In this document: positions 34,393 through 41,330 of the stretch, one piece after another
Layout: every line of letters begins with the position of its first letter
Numbering within the stretch: the stretch's first letter is position 1
Source of the DNA: Thermoproteota archaeon
GTDB taxonomy: Archaea; Thermoproteota; Thermoprotei; Thermoproteales; Thermocladiaceae
DNA: 49,613 nt
Assembly (NCBI GenBank): GCA_013153275.1
Contig: JAADER010000014.1
Coordinates: 1-49,613 of the forward strand
Direction: 5' to 3'
Translations under genes and position numbers: made by a program
The notes under the pieces: generated by a model
Told to the model about the DNA's origin: nothing
The model's input: only the letters and a program-made list of their open reading frames with translations
The model's database searches: none

Positions 34393-35012
34393 GGAATGTG
34401 TTAAGAATGTTACGCTATCTGGAGAGAGATGAGAGGCTGGTTATTGGGATCGATCTGGGGCATCCAGTGAGGAGTAGTACAGGAGTCTGCGTATACTCGT
34501 ACAATAGAGATAACTACATCACGTCTACTATGACTCCCGTGGAAGCGTTATCGCTCTGTGAGTCTCTTAGAGGAAGAGTAACATATGTTGCTATCGATGC
34601 TCCTCTATCGTTACCTAGAAAAGGAATTGAAAGAGAGCTTGAGAGACGATGCAGAATGATCGGAGTAAAGCTTATACCACCGCTACTGGGACCTATGAGG
34701 AGACTCACAGTATGTGGAATATGTATAAGAGACGTACTAGAGAGACTTAATATGACTGTGATAGAGACTCACCCGACATCCTGCCTGAAGACGACTGGAA
34801 CGTCAAAGGAGGACGTTCTGAAAATTCTGAAGAGAAAAGTCATAAATATTGGAGGACGCACACGACACTGCATAGACGCATTAATATGTTGTCTAGCTGC
34901 TAGAGCATATGCGGAGAGTCTTCACGTTGAGATACACGCTGAGGATGACAGATTAATATTGTTTGATAGAAGATTTATTGAGTGGCTAAGGAAAGAGAGA
35001 CTATCAGGATAA
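34389..35012 (+). CDS. DUF429 family protein, RNase H-like fold
   Basis: The 207-aa protein begins with the DUF429 pattern VIGIDLGHPVRSSTGVCVYS, then VAIDAPLSLP, VIETHPTSCLK and HCIDALICCLAARAY near the end. Acidic residues on the first strand, in IDAP and in the final helix resemble an RNase H / actin-like active site, so a nuclease has been predicted for the family. No biochemical role is established. It overlaps cofH by 4 bp and is co-transcribed. Confidence 0.85.
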   Translation: MRNVLRMLRYLERDERLVIGIDLGHPVRSSTGVCVYSYNRDNYITSTMTPVEALSLCESLRGRVTYVAIDAPLSLPRKGIERELERRCRMIGVKLIPPLLGPMRRLTVCGICIRDVLERLNMTVIETHPTSCLKTTGTSKEDVLKILKRKVINIGGRTRHCIDALICCLAARAYAESLHVEIHAEDDRLILFDRRFIEWLRKERLSG

Positions 35013-35017
35013 GCTAT

Positions 35018-35362
35018 GTGAAGGATCTAAGAGAGCTTCTTCGAAGAGTGTTCTACAGATCTCCCTCCAGATTCCTCGATCCTGCACTAGCACTCATAGA
35101 GCACATCGTCAGAGAGGGAGGATGCATATCGTTAGACTTTAACAGTCTTGCCAGGATTTTATGTAGGAGACGTAGCGACATTGAGTATATTGTGAGGAAG
35201 CTCTTACAGGTGAAGATGCTGAGAAGAAGTGGTGAGATGCTCTGTCTCTCGGATGAGTTCTGTAGGATACTTGAGTCAATGATACAAGTCTGGAAGAGTA
35301 TTTTAGAGTATGCGGAGGAGAGTAGAGCTAAGAGGATTCTTGGCGAGGAGACCGCTAGGTAG
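35018..35362 (+). CDS. Winged-helix protein
   Basis: The product (about 114 aa from GTG 35018) has a helix-turn-helix with a wing: ALALIEHIVREGGCISLDFN, LARILCRRRSDIEYIVRKL, LQVKMLRRSGEMLCLSDEF. This is an archaeal transcription-regulator or replication-type winged helix. I prefer GTG 35018, just after the preceding stop; GTG 34982 would overlap the DUF429 gene by 31 bp. Target unknown. Confidence 0.6.
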   Translation: MKDLRELLRRVFYRSPSRFLDPALALIEHIVREGGCISLDFNSLARILCRRRSDIEYIVRKLLQVKMLRRSGEMLCLSDEFCRILESMIQVWKSILEYAEESRAKRILGEETAR

Positions 35363-35870
35363 ATCTCACCTGTATTACATTCCATGTAACGTACTGTTCG
35401 AGAGTGATTTTGAGAGACTGCTTAGGTATAGAATACTGAGATACCGTGTAGCTCCTCTAATGACTGTAGACGAGTTATCATTAATGATAGAGAGAAGACC
35501 ATATACGTTAGGTACATTACATAAGTACGGCATAGATAGTATCGCAGTGATAGCTGACAATATGTCTGAGCTACTGAGAGCTGTCACACCCATAGCCGGC
35601 CTATTTAAGATAGCAGCAATATATCTAGGTAAGGGTCCTGGAGCTGATGTTCCTGGAGTAGAGATATACAAGTACTTCTACTCTTATAGAGAGGGGGAAA
35701 AGGTCAGCGGGCTCGTGGTGTCTACTGACCTATATGTGAGAGAGAAAGACCATGTTCGAAGAGTCGACTACGATACTGTTGTCAAGAACATTAGAGATGC
35801 TCTCTACAGCAAAGTCAAGTTAGATAGAGTTGGGATTATTGTTGACATACTTGATAGAGAGTACTTATGA
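35310..35870 (+). CDS. Hypothetical protein, end of the cofH operon
   Basis: A 186-aa protein not recognised. It appears alpha/beta, with strands SHLYYIPCNVLF, IDSIAVIAD, KIAAIYLGKG and RVGIIVDIL and charged helices between. The ATG at 35310 overlaps the winged-helix gene by 53 bp; a TTG at 35340 is an alternative start. The last 35 bp overlap the zinc-ribbon gene on the other strand. The mutual overlaps suggest it is a genuine, compactly packed gene. Confidence 0.6.
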   Translation: MRRRVELRGFLARRPLGRSHLYYIPCNVLFESDFERLLRYRILRYRVAPLMTVDELSLMIERRPYTLGTLHKYGIDSIAVIADNMSELLRAVTPIAGLFKIAAIYLGKGPGADVPGVEIYKYFYSYREGEKVSGLVVSTDLYVREKDHVRRVDYDTVVKNIRDALYSKVKLDRVGIIVDILDREYL

Positions 35871-36066
35871 GCTCTTTTATTATATCTCTCCATGGAAACA
35901 TACATCCCCTTACTTTCTTGCTTATTGAGCTCTTTGTTACTCTCACAAATATGCGACACCTCTCACATCCAAGCCACACAAACTTTCTATCTTCCATAAG
36001 AACTATCTCAGAGCCACAGGAGGGACAGGTAACATCTCTGAGCACGAGATAGATGTCTGCGTTCAT
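35836..36066 (-). CDS. Zinc-ribbon protein
   Basis: About 76 aa with CPSCG near residue 14 and CERC about 20 residues later, then a basic tail (KSSISKKVRGCMF). The C4 spacing indicates a zinc ribbon like those of small archaeal transcription or ribosome-associated proteins. I chose ATG 36066 because TATA box CCTATAAAT (36089-36097) is centred 26 bp upstream; an ATG at 36099 would overlap it. Function unknown. Confidence 0.7.
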   Translation of the reverse strand: MNADIYLVLRDVTCPSCGSEIVLMEDRKFVWLGCERCRIFVRVTKSSISKKVRGCMFPWRDIIKELISTLYQVCQQ

Positions 36067-36088
36067 GCTTTTCCCTGTGGCTAAGCAT

Positions 36089-36097
36089 TTATAGGTC
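36089..36097 (-). promoter_or_regulatory. TATA box of the zinc-ribbon gene
   Basis: On the complement CCTATAAAT lies 26 bp before ATG 36066, which decides the start codon and marks the mRNA as leaderless. Confidence 0.6.
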
Positions 36098-36172
36098 AAT
36101 TATGTGAGATAGAATCTATGCTGAAGTATTTTATCTGATTGGCTTTAATATTCCGAAACTGTTTTACTAATT

Positions 36173-36307
36173 GTGAAGAAGAGGAAACTAGCATTAGAAC
36201 TTCACGAAAACCCCTGGACGTATATACTCAAACTATACCCAACCTCCTCAGAAAGGAAGAAGATGCTTGATAAGCTACTTAAGAGTGAGGAGGTAGTAAC
36301 TGAGTAA
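36173..36307 (+). CDS. 44-residue leaderless small protein
   Basis: From GTG 36173 to TAA 36305-36307 the ORF reads KKRKLALELHENPWTYILKL and then a Lys/Glu-rich tail (KKMLDKLLKSEEVVTE). A TATA box GGCTTTAATATT (about 36141-36152) is centred 26 bp upstream, the spacing used by leaderless genes here. The product is basic, helical and not recognised. Its 3' end overlaps the C-terminal codons of the presenilin-like gene by 33 bp on the other strand. Coding status rests on promoter position and composition. Confidence 0.5.
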   Translation: MKKRKLALELHENPWTYILKLYPTSSERKKMLDKLLKSEEVVTE

Positions 36308-37204
36308 CGTCGTAGCTACTGCGGCAATAAGAGGAAGCGGCGATGCAGGCCCATATCCCCTTCTTAGGCACAGCTTTATGTTGATGTAGAAGCTTAACAG
36401 GAACAGAAGCGTGTAAACTATAAAGTATATTGCTAGACCTATAGGTGGGAGAAGACCTGCTAGAAGCTCAACACTCCACATTGATGCAAGAGAGTACAGC
36501 AAGAAGTCTCCTATCCCAAGCATTATACCATCTATTCTCACGGTAAGCTTCGTAATTATTGAAGAGGAGTCACGGCTACTTGTCTCTACATGTTCTTTTG
36601 AGTCTATTGTCGTTTCTTGTCTTCTCTTTTTGATCTCCTGAATGCTCTTTCCTAGCGGGCCCCAGTAGACGAGCACCACGTCCATTATAGGCATGAGGAG
36701 AAGTATGAGAAATATGAGAGAGGTATCGTAGAGGTATTCTATTAGGCTCAGAGATGCTAATATACAGACGATTAGGAAGCCTATATACTTAATATTGTGG
36801 TTTTCGCTATCTATCATCTTAACTAGGACAGGCGTGAATATTATAGAGAACACTAGACTTAGTAGATCTCCATTACTCAGATTTGCAAAGGCTGCGTATA
36901 GAGTAGCGTATAGAGAGAAGAACGATAGCATCACTGTGATGATATAGAACCCGAGCCGTGCAGCCCTGACTCTTCTAGACTTAACTATGAGGTACATGAC
37001 TGTGGCTACTGCTAGCTGAAGGACGACGATATATATTATCATTGGTAGCGTTATTGGTACGCCCTGCATCATGTATGTATAGTATCGCTGTCCTGTAGGC
37101 ATGTTATACATGTGGACTATCATCAGTGTGAGAATCATAGATATGACTGGTATAGGTGCTACCTTAGCCATTATTATACTCCAATTAACATTCTTTTCTC
37201 CCAC
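36275..37204 (-). CDS. Presenilin/signal peptide peptidase-like GxGD intramembrane protease
   Basis: A 309-aa protein with about nine hydrophobic helices. The catalytic aspartates of family A22 are recognisable: D175 in LLMPIMDVVLVYWGPLG (the YD motif, here MD) and D233 in MLGIGDFLLYSLA (GxGD). Near the end SPLPLIAA stands for the PAL motif (P289-L-P291). A hydrophilic loop (about 187-222) separates the two catalytic helices, as in archaeal homologues. It should cleave transmembrane segments; substrates unknown. Deviations in YD and PAL mean activity needs proof. Confidence 0.75.
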   Translation of the reverse strand: MGEKNVNWSIIMAKVAPIPVISMILTLMIVHMYNMPTGQRYYTYMMQGVPITLPMIIYIVVLQLAVATVMYLIVKSRRVRAARLGFYIITVMLSFFSLYATLYAAFANLSNGDLLSLVFSIIFTPVLVKMIDSENHNIKYIGFLIVCILASLSLIEYLYDTSLIFLILLLMPIMDVVLVYWGPLGKSIQEIKKRRQETTIDSKEHVETSSRDSSSIITKLTVRIDGIMLGIGDFLLYSLASMWSVELLAGLLPPIGLAIYFIVYTLLFLLSFYINIKLCLRRGYGPASPLPLIAAVATTLLSYYLLTLK

Positions 37205-37253
37205 ACCTATCTGAAGAAATCTTTAGTAAATATAGATATTAATGTAACGTCTC

Positions 37254-38165
37254 ATGAAGCTGATCCTAGTCAGAAGCCACAGAGAAGACATCGTAGCCGT
37301 ATCAGGACTATGGACAGTTAAGGATAAACTAAAAATAGTTAGACTAGTGCCGGACGCATTTATAATATTTCCAGGAGAGATCATGATGATTGTTAATGAT
37401 GATGTTAGCATAGATTTTCTTAAAAAATTGAGAACTCTCGAGAAGATGCTGTCTCTGAGCACGACGTTGGCAAGATTGAGGAGAGCTCTTGGGACTGATA
37501 AGAGGGTCTTCGTAAGTGTTAGCGCTATAGTAGACGATTACGATGATCTATCTAGAGCTGCATACTGTGGAGGAGCTGACGGTATACTTCACGACGTAGA
37601 GCTACGTGATATAACGTTTAGAGACGATACAGTACAGTTAATACCTATAAATAGCGTAGATAGTCAATACATTGCTGTTAAATACGATGAGCTCGCTAAA
37701 GTGGATCTTGAGCTTGTCAAGAGAGCTCATGGTCTCATAATATATCTGGACTTCAGGCCGAGCCTTAACATGCTCAGGTGTCTGAGAGAGAAGTGTATAA
37801 CCCTCTACGGGAAGTCTAGGATCATTGTTGCGGTACCTCACATATACTTGAGCTATAGTCTGATTGAGAGAGCAAGAGATATTATATATGGTGTTGCTAT
37901 TACGAGTTTTGGAAGACCTATAAGGCTGGACTATGTTGATTATAGTAGAGAGATATTTCTATATAGATGTTCGGAATGTAGGAGAGATCTCGTATCAAGC
38001 AGCATTATGAGGAAGTGTCCTAGATGTGGTCAGCGTCTCATAGAGCTTCTTAAGGAGCCTTCTGAGAGGTATTTCAAGTATACTGCGAGGGAGCTGAGGT
38101 ACATATTTATGAATATGTTGAAGATCGTTGAGAAGGGAGTGATAGTGGACTATTATGGGTATTAG
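37254..38165 (+). CDS. Hypothetical protein with C-terminal zinc ribbon
   Basis: A 303-aa protein. The central part alternates strands and helices (RVFVSVSAIVDDYDD, AAYCGGADGILHDVE, HGLIIYLDFRP, SRIIVAVPHIYLSYSLI) in a way that suggests an alpha/beta barrel of unknown function. Near 240-265 CSEC and CPRCG form a zinc ribbon. No family recognised. Start ATG 37254, with the presenilin-like gene diverging 49 bp away; the stop overlaps the DUF190 gene by 4 bp. Confidence 0.65.
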   Translation: MKLILVRSHREDIVAVSGLWTVKDKLKIVRLVPDAFIIFPGEIMMIVNDDVSIDFLKKLRTLEKMLSLSTTLARLRRALGTDKRVFVSVSAIVDDYDDLSRAAYCGGADGILHDVELRDITFRDDTVQLIPINSVDSQYIAVKYDELAKVDLELVKRAHGLIIYLDFRPSLNMLRCLREKCITLYGKSRIIVAVPHIYLSYSLIERARDIIYGVAITSFGRPIRLDYVDYSREIFLYRCSECRRDLVSSSIMRKCPRCGQRLIELLKEPSERYFKYTARELRYIFMNMLKIVEKGVIVDYYGY

Positions 38166-38476
38166 GATTCTCCGTGTCTCCTTATTATCACCGTGTCAAG
38201 CTTCTCTAGCGTTATCAGGCCCTCTCTCACGACCTCTTTGACTTTGTCTAACACGTTGTTTATCTTCTGCTCCTCATCTACCACCTCTACTATTATTGGA
38301 AGGTCCTCTGATAGTCTTAGAATGCTTGGGAAGTGTATTATGCTTTTGCTTCCGAATCCTGCTATTCCTCTCATCACGGTGGCCCCTTTCAATCCTTCTT
38401 TTCGAAAGAGCTCTATCAGGTACATGTATGCTGGTTTCCCGTGAAACTTATCTGACTCTCCCAGATATATTCTCAT
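38162..38476 (-). CDS. DUF190 protein of a fluoride-resistance pair
   Basis: The protein (about 104 aa) has the DUF190 signature MRIYLGESDKFHGKPAYMYL, GLKGATVMRGIAGFGSKSIIH, LSEDLPIIVEVVDEEQKI. DUF190 proteins are PII-like in fold and are repeatedly found beside the fluoride channel FluC/CrcB, as here. ATG 38476 is preferred, 24 bp from a TATA-like GTGATAATG; a GTG 18 bp upstream is possible. It lies downstream of fluC on the same strand with its own promoter. Confidence 0.9.
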   Translation of the reverse strand: MRIYLGESDKFHGKPAYMYLIELFRKEGLKGATVMRGIAGFGSKSIIHFPSILRLSEDLPIIVEVVDEEQKINNVLDKVKEVVREGLITLEKLDTVIIRRHGES

Positions 38477-38524
38477 TCTTACCCAGCAGGTCACATTATC
38501 ACACTTTCAGAACTACATTCTCAG

Positions 38525-38920
38525 CTAAAAAATTAACCCCGCAAGTATCCTGCCAACATACACGCCAGCTATACATAGAGCAACGTTGCTCACTATGTTG
38601 AGAGCAGCTATATACCACATTCCCTCCTGGATAAGCGAGAAGGTCTCATACGCGAACGTTGAGAACGTTGTTAATGATCCACAGAAACCTGTTACTAATA
38701 ATAGTCTCTGTTCTCTAGTGAACACACCGTACAAGAACGATGAATACATTATGAAACCAATCAGTAGACTACCGATAAAGTTCACCAGTAGTGTACCTAG
38801 TGGAAACCCGTCTATAGCTGGCACAAGCCTCGATATTGCGTATCTAAGAGACGCCCCAATACATGCGCCAGCGCTCACTAATGCTATGTCCAGCAGTATG
38901 TTTAGAAGCTTGCTAAACAT
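38525..38920 (-). CDS. crcB: Fluoride channel FluC (CrcB)
   Basis: A 131-aa protein of four transmembrane helices that forms a dual-topology dimer exporting fluoride. Visible motifs: GACIGASLRYAIS, PLGTLLVNFIGSLLIGF (pore Asn) and GFCGSLTTFSTFAYE (central Na+ site and the Phe box). ATG 38920 is chosen because the TATA box CCTTTTAAAAC (about 38943-38953) is centred 29 bp upstream; a GTG 9 bp earlier is possible. Confidence 0.93.
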   Translation of the reverse strand: MFSKLLNILLDIALVSAGACIGASLRYAISRLVPAIDGFPLGTLLVNFIGSLLIGFIMYSSFLYGVFTREQRLLLVTGFCGSLTTFSTFAYETFSLIQEGMWYIAALNIVSNVALCIAGVYVGRILAGLIF

Positions 38921-38956
38921 GGCTCTCACGAGCTCTGTGAAATGTTTTAAAAGGGT

Positions 38957-39013
38957 TTCTCAGCTGCGGTGCTCGTCTTCACTTGATCTGTGTGGGGTAA
39001 GACTCATCACTCA
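38957..39013 (-). ncRNA. Box C/D guide sRNA
   Basis: On the complement: box C GTGATGA (39010-39004), 13-nt guide GTCTTACCCCACA, box D' CAGA (38990-38987), 4-nt spacer, box C' GTGAAGA (38982-38976), 12-nt guide CGAGCACCGCAG, box D CTGA (38963-38960). Order, spacing and guide lengths are those of archaeal dual-guide 2'-O-methylation sRNAs. TATA box CTTTAAAAG (39042-39034) is centred about 26 bp before the predicted 5' end. The D guide would direct methylation of G in CTGCGGTGCTCG, the D' guide of G in TGTGGGGTAAGAC, by the fifth-base rule. Confidence 0.88.
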
Positions 39014-39033
39014 GCAGATAACTGCATATGAGA

Positions 39034-39042
39034 CTTTTAAAG
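39034..39042 (-). promoter_or_regulatory. TATA box of the box C/D sRNA
   Basis: CTTTAAAAG on the complement, placed between the stop codon of S28e and box C, at the right distance (about 26 bp) to start transcription 2-3 nt before box C. Confidence 0.6.
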
Positions 39043-39050
39043 ATGGCTTC

Positions 39051-39323
39051 CTACCTGACAGTGAGCCTCCTTGCCTCTCTCTCTGTCTCTCTCAGCATTA
39101 GTATATCTCCAACTCTGACAGGCCCCTTCACGTTTCTCGTGATGACTCTCCCCTTATCCCTACCCTCCAGGATCCTCACTCTCACTATAGTGACCTCGCC
39201 GGCTATTCCTGTCCTACCGAGGATCTGTATGACCTGTGCAGCGACAGCATCGTCATATGGACTGAACTTGACCTCCTGTTCCTGTTGCTGGACTTCCTCT
39301 GGTATCTTTACCTCCTCGCTCAT
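39051..39323 (-). CDS. rps28e: 30S ribosomal protein S28e
   Basis: The 90-aa protein ends in the invariant S28e sequence: [40 protein letters not shown] and [15 protein letters not shown]. An acidic, Gln-rich N-terminal extension of about 20 residues precedes the OB-like core. It lies about 100 bp downstream of L7Ae, the usual archaeal order L7Ae-S28e-L24e; L24e does not follow here, a box C/D sRNA does. A TATA-like CCTTAATACC lies about 33 bp upstream. Confidence 0.96.
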   Translation of the reverse strand: MSEEVKIPEEVQQQEQEVKFSPYDDAVAAQVIQILGRTGIAGEVTIVRVRILEGRDKGRVITRNVKGPVRVGDILMLRETEREARRLTVR

Positions 39324-39425
39324 CTTGAGGTTCTAGAATGGTTGAGAGGGGTATTAAGGATTTGGGTTCTCTCAGCAGAACTTTAAGACTATTTTGAAAG
39401 CGTCTCTAGACATTATTGTGAGAGA

Positions 39426-39917
39426 TTATCTTCTCCTTGCAGCCCTCTTAGCAGCAGCCTTCTCAGGTGCTGCTGATGGTACGATCGGGTTCAGTCCAGC
39501 CTTCACACGTATCTCGTTTATCTTCTCTATGAGCTGCTCAAGCTCCTGAGCTGCCTGTCCTGGATCTATTATGCACGCTGACGCTGCCTGGGTCTCTATT
39601 CCAGCTGCTTTTCCTAGACGCTCCTTGCTTGGAACATACACGTATGGTACTCCTCTCTCCTCGCAGAGTAGTGGTAGGTGAGCCACTATCTCTGGCGGAT
39701 CGACGTCCTCTGCTATTATGACGAGCTTTGCGAGACCTCTCTCTATGGCCTTCGTGGTCTCGTTTGTTCCCTTCTTTATCTTTCCTGTCTGTCTTGCTAT
39801 TGAGAGTATCTCATATGCCTTTTCAGCTATCTCTGGTGGCACAACGAATCTCACATAGAATGGTTTTCCAGGTGGTGGATTTGCATAGAACGTCTTTGGG
39901 TCTATAGTCAGTGACAT
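39426..39917 (-). CDS. rpl7ae: Ribosomal / sRNP protein L7Ae
   Basis: L7Ae binds kink-turns in 23S rRNA, box C/D and H/ACA sRNAs and RNase P RNA. The 163-aa protein has the conserved [39 protein letters not shown] and [17 protein letters not shown]. It has an N-terminal extension of about 25 residues and an Ala/Lys/Arg-rich tail, longer than the usual 120-130 aa. Two box C/D sRNAs that need it lie in the same window. Confidence 0.97.
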   Translation of the reverse strand: MSLTIDPKTFYANPPPGKPFYVRFVVPPEIAEKAYEILSIARQTGKIKKGTNETTKAIERGLAKLVIIAEDVDPPEIVAHLPLLCEERGVPYVYVPSKERLGKAAGIETQAASACIIDPGQAAQELEQLIEKINEIRVKAGLNPIVPSAAPEKAAAKRAARRR

Positions 39918-39938
39918 ACCTTTACAAGCGTGTAGTAT

Positions 39939-39952
39939 CTATTTAAAAATAC
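39939..39952. promoter_or_regulatory. Shared bidirectional TATA of L7Ae and the PrmC-like gene
   Basis: The palindromic core ATTTAAAAAT is centred at 39946, 29 bp from the L7Ae ATG (39917) and 28 bp from the TTG at 39974. Both mRNAs would be leaderless and start from one TBP site. Confidence 0.6.
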
Positions 39953-39973
39953 TTCTGTAACATAGATGACAGG

Positions 39974-40621
39974 TTGAGACTGGGCCCGCTTGCCAGAGTT
40001 ATGCTTACAAGGATGTTACCAATACTCATACATGAGATACTTACAGCAAGGAAAGCATATATAGTAGAGATAGGAAGAATAAAGATCATAGTATTCAGAG
40101 GATGCTTTAGACCAGACATATCATACTCAACATATCTAACGATGCTAGGACTTTTAAGAATTCTCAAAAAGCTTAATAACATAAGAAAAATATGTGAGAT
40201 AGGGACCGGCTCTGGAGCAATAAGTATAACAGTGGCAAAGATATTTAAGAGGTATGTAGTCGTTACAGACATCTCGGCAATCTCTATACTTAACGTTAGG
40301 AAAAACATTAAACTTACAGGATCAGACGAGAATATCGATATAGTGAGGACATATGCTGGCTCCTGCCTAAGAGACCTATCGTTCGATCTCGCCGTAACGA
40401 ATCCTCCATATTTACCCTGTGATAGATATGTCGAGATATGTTCGGGACTGGACATGAAAATACTTAGAGAGATACTCAAGGACTGTTACAGAATCGTCAG
40501 AAGAGGAGGAAAAGTTCTGTATACAACATCGTCGATCGCGCCGATAGTGCTTGGCAGAGTGATAGATGAGGTTAGGACTCCTATCGACACTGTGTACCTG
40601 GTCGTGATTGAGAGATGCTAG
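39974..40621 (+). CDS. PrmC/Mtq2-like class I methyltransferase
   Basis: A 215-aa SAM methyltransferase: motif I ICEIGTGSGAISI, acidic strand VVTDISAIS, and TNPPYLP, the NPPY motif of enzymes methylating glutamine or adenine amino groups. The build and PDISYSTYLTML before motif I resemble archaeal HemK/PrmC, which methylates the GGQ glutamine of release factor aRF1. The start is a leaderless TTG set by the TATA position. An rRNA target is the main alternative. Confidence 0.8.
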   Translation: MRLGPLARVMLTRMLPILIHEILTARKAYIVEIGRIKIIVFRGCFRPDISYSTYLTMLGLLRILKKLNNIRKICEIGTGSGAISITVAKIFKRYVVVTDISAISILNVRKNIKLTGSDENIDIVRTYAGSCLRDLSFDLAVTNPPYLPCDRYVEICSGLDMKILREILKDCYRIVRRGGKVLYTTSSIAPIVLGRVIDEVRTPIDTVYLVVIERC

Positions 40622-40672
40622 ATAGTTAATGTGAAAAGGTTAATATCTGGCTAGGATAATTATAGACTGTAG

Positions 40673-41284
40673 ATGAGTACTATCGAGGAGTTCATAAGAT
40701 CAGAAATTGAGGGAAAGGTGCTTAGGCTTGTACGGGAGATAGAGGAGCTGTACGAGGAGATAATTGAAGAGTGGTCAACACATATGAGCATCCCTAAGCC
40801 AGCAGTAGCAGTCACGCTTGAGGAGGTTGACGAGTGCGTAAGCAACGTTCCCTGCGTTCGTGATGTCGATCCATACTGCAGAAGCATCACTGGTCAATAT
40901 CTTCCGGAGACACAGCTGATACTTCTAAACTATAGGTCCACTCTAGACGTCCTTCTTCACCTCTTCCTTCATCATGTGTATGCTCTCCAGATTGGACCGG
41001 AAAAGTATAGACAGATAACCTCTGCGGAGAACGTTAGACTTCCCTGGAGTCTCAGGCCGACAGAGATAAGGATACTATACATGGCCAAGAGGCTATATGG
41101 TACCCTAGTGAACCAGAGAGCTGGCAAGACATGGACAGACCATATAAAGACAAGGATAAGGGAGCTAGATAGTACTGTGCAGAAGATCTCGAACACTGTT
41201 AGAAACTATGCTCTCACAACCATGCCGAACGTACATATGAGACAGATAGCTTATAAGGCATATAGAAGAGAGAGTAGAGAGTGA
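40673..41284 (+). CDS. Metallopeptidase-like protein with altered HExxH
   Basis: A 203-aa soluble protein. Its middle part, GQYLPETQLILLNYRSTLDV followed by LLHLFLHHVYAL, has the layout of a zincin (folded substrate strand, then zinc helix), but the HExxHH position reads HLFLHH, so the catalytic Glu is Leu. Cysteines in CVSNVPCVRDVDPYC could bind metal. It may be an inactive zincin or a different family. The stop codon TGA overlaps box C of the next sRNA, and the sRNA promoter lies within its last codons. Confidence 0.55.
   Translation: MSTIEEFIRSEIEGKVLRLVREIEELYEEIIEEWSTHMSIPKPAVAVTLEEVDECVSNVPCVRDVDPYCRSITGQYLPETQLILLNYRSTLDVLLHLFLHHVYALQIGPEKYRQITSAENVRLPWSLRPTEIRILYMAKRLYGTLVNQRAGKTWTDHIKTRIRELDSTVQKISNTVRNYALTTMPNVHMRQIAYKAYRRESRE
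41249..41258 (+). promoter_or_regulatory. TATA box inside CDS, serving the sRNA-ade transcript
   Basis: GCTTATAAGG lies within the last codons of the metallopeptidase-like gene, centred at 41254. Adding 26 bp predicts transcription start near 41280, one base before box C of the sRNA. Confidence 0.6.
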
Positions 41285-41330
41285 TGAATAGATGGGCCCC
41301 AGATAGGTGAAGAGTTGGCGGTCGCTGATG
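41279..41330 (+). ncRNA. Box C/D guide sRNA forming the leader of ade
   Basis: Box C GTGATGA (41281-41287), 12-nt guide ATAGATGGGCCC, box D' CAGA (41300-41303), 3-nt spacer, box C' GTGAAGA (41307-41313), 11-nt guide GTTGGCGGTCG, box D CTGA (41325-41328). All boxes and spacings are canonical. It overlaps the stop codon of the upstream gene by its box C and the ATG of ade by the last base of box D. Predicted methylation targets are the fifth bases of CGACCGCCAAC and GGGCCCATCTAT, both C; I could not place these on rRNA or tRNA from memory. Confidence 0.85.

Noticed and set aside
36931-36990. GTGATGA followed by CTGA as a further box C/D sRNA
   Set aside because: No C'/D' pair and wrong spacing; it lies within the presenilin-like coding sequence. 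The same holds for GTGATGA at about 44700-44735, 18483-18510 and 33308-33340.
41307-41327. GTG 41307 as the start of adenine deaminase
   Set aside because: It is the C' box of a complete box C/D sRNA; ATG 41328 gives the family's usual N-terminus.
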